Below, piece after piece: positions 1 through 5,368 of a stretch of DNA of 9,470 nucleotides. A program made the translations under genes and the position numbers. Location of the stretch: assembly GCA_913056505.1 (NCBI GenBank), contig CAJXLZ010000026.1:1-9470 (forward strand), in the 5' to 3' direction. The notes under the pieces were generated by a model. The model saw nothing but the letters and a program-made list of their open reading frames with translations. It was not told the origin of the DNA and searched no databases. This DNA comes from an uncultured Desulfurellaceae bacterium. Lineage in GTDB: Bacteria; Campylobacterota_A; Desulfurellia; Desulfurellales; Hippeaceae. Every line of letters starts with the position of its first letter. The stretch's first letter is position 1.

Positions 1-82
1 CCCTTTTCCCATATCTTCTTGCTATTTTACTTTATGATTCAAGATCAGCTTATACAAAAAAGCGATAAAAAGCAGGTAAAGA
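1..82 (-). other. Short spacer after the acetyltransferase gene, with possible first codons of the next gene
   Basis: This 82-bp AT-rich spacer follows the TAA stop of the acetyltransferase gene. On the minus strand it contains T-rich runs but no GC-rich stem followed by a U-tract, so no intrinsic terminator is evident. At its far end ATG GGA AAA GGG (positions 12-1, Met-Gly-Lys-Gly) could open another same-strand gene, with an AAGAAG purine run only 2 nt upstream, which is closer than a normal ribosome binding site. Four codons cannot identify a gene. MGKG is how the small ribosomal protein THX begins, but many other proteins share those residues. Confidence 0.3.
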
Positions 83-541
83 TCACAGATTTATAATCAT
101 AGCCTCTTCTTTGCAATCAGGGAAGAATGGGCACTTAATGCAGTCTTCCCATATTTTTTTCAGCGGCAATTCTTTTTTGTCTATAAATTTAAAGCCCATA
201 CTTTCAAAGAATTTTTTTCTAAACGTAAGAGCAAAGAGGCGTTTAATATTAAGTTTTTTTGCTTCATTTATATCAAAATCGACAAGCATTCTACCTATAT
301 GTTTGTGCTGATACTTATCATAAACTGTAATTGTCCTAATCTCTCCTAAATCTGGATAATACAGCCTCAAGCTGCTTGTCCCAATAACTATGCCATTATC
401 TTTTGCTACAACAAATTCTCTTATACGTTCTACTATATCCTCAATCGATCTTGGCAGTATATCCTGCTTTTTTGCAAAATAATCTACTATTTTTTTTATC
501 TGTTCAGCGTCGCTTACAGTGGGTTTTTCTATACTAATCAA
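83..541 (-). CDS. Short ArgA-type N-acetyltransferase (GNAT), probable N-acetylglutamate synthase
   Basis: A single GNAT domain of 152 aa. Its layout matches the short ArgA family, stand-alone acetyltransferases proposed to make N-acetylglutamate, the first step of arginine synthesis. Visible hallmarks are LPRS (residues 29-32), REFVVA (41-46), DLGEIRTITV (64-73), FFESMGF (111-117), and the family's C-terminal Cys-rich tail WEDCIKCPFFPDC (131-143) with Cys134, Cys137 and Cys143. The acetyl-CoA pyrophosphate loop, normally Q/R-x-x-G-x-G/A, reads QHKHIG (78-83), so the first Gly is His. The start is TTG at 541, overlapping the hisD stop by 8 bp, with a GAGGTGA ribosome binding site 3 nt upstream; the next in-frame Met is residue 85, too late for a GNAT fold. 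It is the last recognised gene of the cluster. Family assignment is secure; the exact substrate is inferred. Confidence 0.85.
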   Translation of the reverse strand: MISIEKPTVSDAEQIKKIVDYFAKKQDILPRSIEDIVERIREFVVAKDNGIVIGTSSLRLYYPDLGEIRTITVYDKYQHKHIGRMLVDFDINEAKKLNIKRLFALTFRKKFFESMGFKFIDKKELPLKKIWEDCIKCPFFPDCKEEAMIINL

Positions 542-1805
542 ATCTCACCTCGATGGATGATCTATGTGCAAATAGCCCTTCCATTTCAGCAAAATCAGCT
601 GCTTTTTGGGCATTTTCCATAAAGGCATCCTTAGAGTAGTGCATTATATTGCTTTTTTTCATAAATACATCAGGCGATAGCGGTGATAAAAATTTGGCGG
701 TTTGCGATGTGGGTAATGTATGATTCGGACCTGCTATATAGTCGCCTATCGCTTCGGGCGTATAATGTCCCATAAATATAGCGCCGGCATTTCTTATTTT
801 ATTCATAAACATATATGGATCACTTATCTGAAGCTCTAAATGCTCAGGTGCAATCTCGTCAACGGATAGTGCAGCCAATTCTCTGTTTTTAGTATATATA
901 AACACAGCGTTTGCGGCTGATTTCTTCGCTATACTTGCCCGCGGTGTTGATGAAGCAAGCTCAAAGAATAATTTTTTAACTTCGTCTACAATCTTTCTGT
1001 TTAATCCTATAAAATAACACATAGCCATCTCATCGTGCTCAGCCTGACTCAATAGATCGTGAGCAAGAAACTTAACATCAGCAAATTCATCTGCAACAAT
1101 GGCAATCTCAGAGGGACCTGCAACAGAATCTATGCCTACATCGCCATAAACATATTTTTTAGCTGTTGCAACATAAATATTCCCCGGACCTGCTATAACA
1201 TTAACCCGCTTTATACTTTGGGTGCCATAAGCCATCGCGGCTATAGCCTGAGCCCCGCCTATCTTATATACACTATCGACACCGCAAAGCTTAGCAGTAT
1301 ACAAAACATAAGGATTAACCTTTCCCTCCACTGTAGGCGTAGTTATGATAATCTCATCAACGCCCGCCACAACTGCAGGTATAATTGTCATAAGCGCAGT
1401 CGATGGATATGCAGCCTTACCACCCGGAATATACAAACCTGCCCTTTTAACAGGCGTTACCCTTGTTCCCAAAATTATCCCATTCTCTTCGGTAAAAAAA
1501 GATTTATCCACAGATGCCCTGTGAAAATGTTCAATGCGTTCCTTTGAATAACTTATAACCTTTTTTTCTTTTTCAGTAATAGACCTGTCCGCTTCCTCAA
1601 ACTCCTCTTTTGAGACCTTCATATTGGCCTCACCTATATTAAAATTGTCAAACTTTAATGTATAACCAAACAGTGCCTCATCGCCATTTAAGCGGACATC
1701 GTTAATAATATTTCTAACAATTTCATCTTTATCTTGGCTCTTATCCCTCTTTAGTGCTTTTTCAATTTTTTCTAAATCGTCAATTTCCAATACTTCTATA
1801 TCCAC
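534..1805 (-). CDS. hisD: Histidinol dehydrogenase
   Basis: Catalyses the last two steps of histidine biosynthesis: L-histidinol to histidinal to L-histidine, with two NAD+ reductions and a catalytic-site Zn2+, in the cytoplasm. The 423-aa length is normal for the family. Clear signatures are GLYIPGGKAAYPST (123-136), IAGPGNIYVATAK (204-216), DSVAGPSEIAIVAD (226-239), SQAEHDE (253-259) and the C-terminal EGLFAH (409-414). The expected zinc ligands are present as Gln254, His257, Asp355 and His414, and the catalytic pair as Glu321-His322 in APEHLE. The start is GTG at 1805, overlapping the coaBC stop by 10 bp, with GAGGG at 1812-1816 placed 6 nt upstream; the next Met is residue 62. No other his gene is in the window, so hisD is separated from the rest of its pathway here. 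The enzyme looks intact. Confidence 0.98.
   Translation of the reverse strand: MDIEVLEIDDLEKIEKALKRDKSQDKDEIVRNIINDVRLNGDEALFGYTLKFDNFNIGEANMKVSKEEFEEADRSITEKEKKVISYSKERIEHFHRASVDKSFFTEENGIILGTRVTPVKRAGLYIPGGKAAYPSTALMTIIPAVVAGVDEIIITTPTVEGKVNPYVLYTAKLCGVDSVYKIGGAQAIAAMAYGTQSIKRVNVIAGPGNIYVATAKKYVYGDVGIDSVAGPSEIAIVADEFADVKFLAHDLLSQAEHDEMAMCYFIGLNRKIVDEVKKLFFELASSTPRASIAKKSAANAVFIYTKNRELAALSVDEIAPEHLELQISDPYMFMNKIRNAGAIFMGHYTPEAIGDYIAGPNHTLPTSQTAKFLSPLSPDVFMKKSNIMHYSKDAFMENAQKAADFAEMEGLFAHRSSIEVRFD
545..551 (-). promoter_or_regulatory. Ribosome binding site GAGGTGA for the acetyltransferase gene
   Basis: GAGGTGA on the minus strand lies inside the last codons of hisD, 3 nt before the TTG at 541. 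It is the best Shine-Dalgarno match in the cluster and decides in favour of the TTG start, because no ATG or GTG in the right frame lies nearby. Confidence 0.6.
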
Positions 1806-3028
1806 TTTATACCCTCAACACGCTTTAATATTTGATATGCTACATCATCTTTTTCCATCTTATGCAGCTTCTCTACAGAACCGTTTTTGTAAATTATAGA
1901 CACCTCGTTTTCACTTGAATTAAAACCGATATCTTTTCTCGATACATCGTTTGCTACGATAAATTCCAATGATTTACTCTTGATTTTTTTTGTGGCATTT
2001 TCTATTAAATCATCAGTTTCTGCAGCAAACCCCACTATTTTTACATCCTTATTTATAGATTTTGCGAAATTACCTATTTCTATTGTAAGATCGGGATTTT
2101 TCTTTAATAATAAATTTATATTATTATTATTATTGTCTATCTTCTTAATTTTCTTATCTACATATTTCAAAGGCGCAAAATCTCCAACGGCAGAAGCCAT
2201 TATGACAACTGTCTTTTTATTTGAAATCTCTATTTCATTCTTTAGGCTCGTAAGCATATCCAAAGCCGATTTAACATCAACCCTTTTCACACCGGGCGCC
2301 TCTTTAATATGCACAGGTCCTGATACCAAAGTAACATCTGCACCCATCATATGCGCTATTTTGGCTATAGCAAAACCCATTTTGCCGCTTGAATGGTTAG
2401 TTATATACCTTACGGGATCTATAGCTTCCTGCGTAGGCCCTGCGCTTACAATAATTTTATAATTGGTCAATGTCTTTTCAAAAAATACGGATTTTATAAT
2501 ATCTAAAATATCCTGCGTATCCGCAATATGTCCTATACCTTTAGCATTACACGCAAGATCACCTTCTATAGGTCCTGCAAACAGATATCCAGCATTTTTC
2601 AGCTTTTCAATGTTGCTCTGCACAATACTGTTTGAATACATATAACTATTCATGGCCGGCGCTATAATTTTTGGGCAGTGAGTGGATACAGAGAGCAGAC
2701 TTACAACATCATCTGCCACACCTGACGCCATTTTCGCAATAATATTGGCAGTTGCCGGCATCACAACAAAAACATCCGCAATATCGGCTAAAGCAATATG
2801 CGTTATATTAGTAGAACCTAAATCAAGCTCCTCCAATACATCGCAATATACGTCGTTATTTGTCAATGCTTTGAACATTGTAGGAGAAATAAACTGCGCT
2901 GCCTCTTTAGTCAAAGCAATATGTATATTGCACCCCTCTTTTTTCAGCGCGCTGATTAACTCTAGCGCTCTATATTCTGCAATACTGGCGGTAACACCTA
3001 AAATAATGGTTTTATCTTTAAGAATCAT
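1796..3028 (-). CDS. coaBC: Bifunctional phosphopantothenoylcysteine decarboxylase / phosphopantothenate-cysteine ligase
   Basis: Carries out two consecutive cytoplasmic steps of coenzyme A synthesis: CTP-dependent joining of 4'-phosphopantothenate to cysteine (CoaB, C-terminal) and FMN-dependent decarboxylation to 4'-phosphopantetheine (CoaC, N-terminal). CoaC spans about 1-180: flavin-loop GVTASIAEYRA (11-21), active-site His77 in THIALAD, PAMN (124-127) and the redox Cys160 in DLAC. CoaB spans about 188-410: SAGPTQEAIDPVRYITN (195-211), HSSGKMG (212-218), GFAAETDD (333-340) and ANDVS (359-363). At 410 aa it is a full-length fusion. Departures from the usual motif are Tyr in place of the final Trp of PxMNxxMW, and CNAKGIGHI where CGxxGxGRM is common. 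Residues 299-303 are five Asn encoded by (AAT)5. It starts at ATG 3028, 7 bp after the kdsB stop, without a strong ribosome binding site, which suggests coupling to kdsB. Confidence 0.96.
   Translation of the reverse strand: MILKDKTIILGVTASIAEYRALELISALKKEGCNIHIALTKEAAQFISPTMFKALTNNDVYCDVLEELDLGSTNITHIALADIADVFVVMPATANIIAKMASGVADDVVSLLSVSTHCPKIIAPAMNSYMYSNSIVQSNIEKLKNAGYLFAGPIEGDLACNAKGIGHIADTQDILDIIKSVFFEKTLTNYKIIVSAGPTQEAIDPVRYITNHSSGKMGFAIAKIAHMMGADVTLVSGPVHIKEAPGVKRVDVKSALDMLTSLKNEIEISNKKTVVIMASAVGDFAPLKYVDKKIKKIDNNNNNINLLLKKNPDLTIEIGNFAKSINKDVKIVGFAAETDDLIENATKKIKSKSLEFIVANDVSRKDIGFNSSENEVSIIYKNGSVEKLHKMEKDDVAYQILKRVEGIKWI
2120..2134 (-). repeat. (AAT)5 trinucleotide repeat inside coaBC
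   Basis: Five perfect AAT units (read on the minus strand) encode Asn299-Asn303 of CoaBC, in the CoaB part just after the Lys-rich KKIKK segment. The unit is three bases long, so length change would add or remove Asn without shifting the frame. Confidence 0.8.
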
Positions 3029-3035
3029 AACATCA

Positions 3036-3758
3036 TTATAGCCTATTCTTTAATATATTTTCCACTTTTTTTATATCTTCTTTAATATCCACGCCTATAA
3101 ATGTTTCTTTTGTTTGATATGTTTTAATTTTTATACCATTTTCCAAAGCCCTAAGCTGCTCCAACCCCTCGGCTTTTTCCAATTGCGTAGATTTTTCATT
3201 ATATAATCTCATCAATGTAGCTTTTGAATAGATATAGATACCTATATGTTTAAAATAATTATTATAAGCACTCCTCTCAAATGGTATAGGCGAACGCGAG
3301 AAATATAGTGCATATCCCTTTTTATCTGTTACCACTTTAACAACATTAGGGTTATCTATCTCTTTTTTTTCGCACCTTTTTATTAATGTTGCCATACAGT
3401 CTTTATTTTTTATGCTTTTATCTATAAGTTGATCTATAGTTTTTGCTTTTATTAATGGCTCATCACCTTGCAAATTTACTATGTAGTCAAATGGTTTATC
3501 TTTGCAAAACGCCGCTATCCTATCTGTTCCGCTTCTAAAATCGCCCTTAACCACAAATATCCTACCCCCGAATCCATTTACGCAATCAGCAATTCTCTCA
3601 TCATCTGTTAAAACAGCCTTAAAATTAGATAAATGGGAACTATTTATGCCCTCATACACCCATTGGATCATAGGCTTTCCTAATATCTTGGCTAATGGTT
3701 TGCCTGAAAACCTGCTTGATGCATATCTTGCAGGTATTAGTATCGCTGTATTTATCAA
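3036..3758 (-). CDS. kdsB: 3-deoxy-manno-octulosonate cytidylyltransferase (CMP-Kdo synthetase)
   Basis: Activates Kdo with CTP to CMP-Kdo, the donor used to add Kdo to lipid A, in the cytoplasm. The 240-aa product has the family motifs IPARYASSRFSGKPLA (8-23), TDDERI (51-56), SGTDRIA (76-82), NLQGDEPL (95-102), NPNVVKVVTD (136-145), YFSRSPIPF (152-160), KHIGIY (170-175), EKAEGLEQLRALENG (194-208) and GVDIKEDI (222-229). Start choice is uncertain. The TTG at 3758 gives a TTGA 4-bp overlap with the rfaE1 stop and a normal short N-terminus, with GGAG 11 nt upstream. A TTG at 3767 (243 aa) is also open but sits only 2 nt from that GGAG. The enzyme follows rfaE1 directly, pairing two inner-core LPS sugar-activation genes. 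Confidence 0.95.
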   Translation of the reverse strand: MINTAILIPARYASSRFSGKPLAKILGKPMIQWVYEGINSSHLSNFKAVLTDDERIADCVNGFGGRIFVVKGDFRSGTDRIAAFCKDKPFDYIVNLQGDEPLIKAKTIDQLIDKSIKNKDCMATLIKRCEKKEIDNPNVVKVVTDKKGYALYFSRSPIPFERSAYNNYFKHIGIYIYSKATLMRLYNEKSTQLEKAEGLEQLRALENGIKIKTYQTKETFIGVDIKEDIKKVENILKNRL

Positions 3759-4696
3759 GATAAACAAGACTCCATTTCATCCAAAGTGGGTGTGGCGGTA
3801 CCCATTTTACCCACAACAATGCCAGCAGCAATATTTGCTATTTTTACGGCTTGTTTTATATCAAATCCTGCGGTAACGCATGCTGTCAATACAGCAATAA
3901 CTGTATCACCGGCGCCTGTAACATCGTACACCTCTTTTGTTTTTGCTTTCTGATGATATATATCACCCTTTTTTGAAAATAGTGTCATACCCTCATGGCC
4001 GCGTGTTATAAGTATATAATCCGCATTTGTTTCTCCTAATATCTTTTTTGCTGCAATTTCAACACCATTTGTAAAAGAATTTATCTCTATATTGCTGATT
4101 TCCTTTGCTTCTTTTAAATTAGGCGTAATGATATTAACATTTTTATAGAAATAGGCGTTACGCACTTTAGGGTCAACACTAATAAATTTATTCATTCTAA
4201 CCAGCCCGTCTATCAGTTCTTGCGTTACTACACCTTTTCCGTAATCTGACACTATTACTGCATCCAATTGAAGATTCCTAACGCTATTCAATATCATTTT
4301 TGTATATTTTTTCTCTAAATTTAGGACAATCTCTCTATCGAATCTAACAACTTGCTGTGAATGCGCTATTACTCTGGTTTTTACGGTCGTCGGACGATGT
4401 TTCATTTTTATGATATTATCCGTGCTTATATTTGCTTTTTCAACCATATGCAGCAGATTCTCTCCATAAGAATCGTTACCCACAATTCCGAAAAGGTAAG
4501 TATCAACGCCTATACTTGTTAGGTTCCTTGCAACATTTGATGCGCCACCGAGAAAACTTGCTTCTTTGGTAACCTTAACTACAGGCACAGGGGCCTCGGG
4601 AGATATTCTATCCACCGTACCGAATACATAATGGTCAAATATTAAATCCCCTATAACGCCTATCTTTATTTTTTTTAAACCATTAAAATTTATCAC
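3755..4696 (-). CDS. rfaE1: D-glycero-beta-D-manno-heptose-7-phosphate kinase (single-domain RfaE1/HldE N-terminal type)
   Basis: A PfkB/ribokinase-family sugar kinase that phosphorylates D-glycero-D-manno-heptose 7-phosphate at O1 on the way to ADP-heptose for the LPS inner core. Motifs in order: GDLIFDHYVFG (16-26), the RfaE-specific RISPEAPVPVV (30-40), FLGGASNVARNL (48-59), RPTTVKTRVIA (101-111), QQVVRFDRE (114-122), SDYGKG (150-155), TPNLKEA (191-197), TRGHEGM (231-237) and the anion hole/catalytic base GAGD (261-264, Asp264). The 313-aa protein ends after the kinase domain, so the nucleotidyltransferase half found in fused HldE must be a separate gene outside this window. The start is GTG at 4696, 6 bp after the PilZ gene stop, with AGGGA at 4706-4710, 9 nt upstream. 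It overlaps kdsB at its 3' end. Confidence 0.95.
   Translation of the reverse strand: MINFNGLKKIKIGVIGDLIFDHYVFGTVDRISPEAPVPVVKVTKEASFLGGASNVARNLTSIGVDTYLFGIVGNDSYGENLLHMVEKANISTDNIIKMKHRPTTVKTRVIAHSQQVVRFDREIVLNLEKKYTKMILNSVRNLQLDAVIVSDYGKGVVTQELIDGLVRMNKFISVDPKVRNAYFYKNVNIITPNLKEAKEISNIEINSFTNGVEIAAKKILGETNADYILITRGHEGMTLFSKKGDIYHQKAKTKEVYDVTGAGDTVIAVLTACVTAGFDIKQAVKIANIAAGIVVGKMGTATPTLDEMESCLS
3770..3773 (-). promoter_or_regulatory. GGAG, probable kdsB ribosome binding site
   Basis: GGAG on the minus strand lies in the last codons of rfaE1. It is 11 nt from the TTG at 3758 (slightly long but usable) and 2 nt from the TTG at 3767 (too short). The spacing and the TTGA stop/start overlap both favour the shorter kdsB product. 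Confidence 0.4.
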
Positions 4697-4702
4697 AATA
4701 GT

Positions 4703-5368
4703 TCATCCCTTCCTTATCATTTCCAACTGTTTTTTGATACAGTATTTGATTATTCTTTCTTTGCTGTCGTTGGGCATATCTACAAATTTCACTCCATAAT
4801 GATATAGCCCAATTTCTGCTTTTGCCTCTCTACAAATTTCAGCTTCCAGAAATCCCATTTTATAACCATCGAGGTGAAAACTTAAATTAATTTTATCTCC
4901 TATCTGCAGTTCATTATCTACAGATATTTTTGCACCGCCTGCACTTAAATTCAAAATAGTGGTTTTTTTAAACCTTTTTTGAAAAGTTCCTTGAATATTA
5001 TATATTGCCTCAATAAATGTATCTACCCTAAAATTATCCCTTAGCTCAGTCCTAAATAATTTTTCAGGCCTGCTGATTTTGTATATGATTTTTTTATTGT
5101 CTTTAATTATATCTTCTACAACTGAAAAAAACCCCAAACGCCCTTTTTTCGCATCAATAAAACTTATCGCAACCCTATCGCCTTTTTTAGCTACACCCTT
5201 TATGCCTCTGGCATCTGTCGGCATTAGAACATATAAACTTGTTTTATCTAAATCATCGATATAACTCGAATATATGCCTTTAAAATTAGTATCCAATATG
5301 TTAAATATTATTTTTTCACCAATCGGTATAATATTGTCTGTCATTTTTATGCTTTCTTCATGTCTCAA
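4703..5368 (-). CDS. YcgR-like PilZ-domain c-di-GMP-binding protein
   Basis: A two-part 221-aa cytoplasmic protein. Residues about 15-100 look like the N-terminal beta-barrel seen in YcgR-type flagellar-brake proteins. Residues about 105-215 form a PilZ domain, the c-di-GMP receptor fold. Both ligand motifs are intact: RxxxR as Arg110-Asp-Asn-Phe-Arg114, and D/NxSxxG as NLSAGG (Asn140, Ser142, Gly145). No signal peptide or membrane segment is visible. The start is TTG at 5368, giving a TTGA 4-bp overlap with the glnD stop; GAGGT lies 6 nt upstream. An in-frame ATG at residue 9 is an alternative but has a poor ribosome binding site. c-di-GMP binding is well supported by motif; the target (flagellar motor, polysaccharide synthesis or other) cannot be read from the sequence. 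Tight linkage downstream of glnD is unusual. Confidence 0.88.
   Translation of the reverse strand: MRHEESIKMTDNIIPIGEKIIFNILDTNFKGIYSSYIDDLDKTSLYVLMPTDARGIKGVAKKGDRVAISFIDAKKGRLGFFSVVEDIIKDNKKIIYKISRPEKLFRTELRDNFRVDTFIEAIYNIQGTFQKRFKKTTILNLSAGGAKISVDNELQIGDKINLSFHLDGYKMGFLEAEICREAKAEIGLYHYGVKFVDMPNDSKERIIKYCIKKQLEMIRKG

Noticed and set aside
1059..1547. Plus-strand 162-aa open frame opposite hisD
   Set aside because: It lies wholly inside a well-conserved hisD, has no recognisable domain, and its composition (rich in Asn, Ile, Cys, Tyr, Arg) is typical of an antisense shadow.
2120..2134. (AAT)5 repeat as a phase-variation switch for coaBC
   Set aside because: The unit is three bases and in frame, so slippage would only change the number of Asn residues.
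1980..2462. Plus-strand 160-aa hydrophobic open frame opposite coaBC
   Set aside because: Its apparent membrane character comes from reading Lys/Asn/Glu-rich codons in reverse; the minus-strand coaBC is intact throughout.
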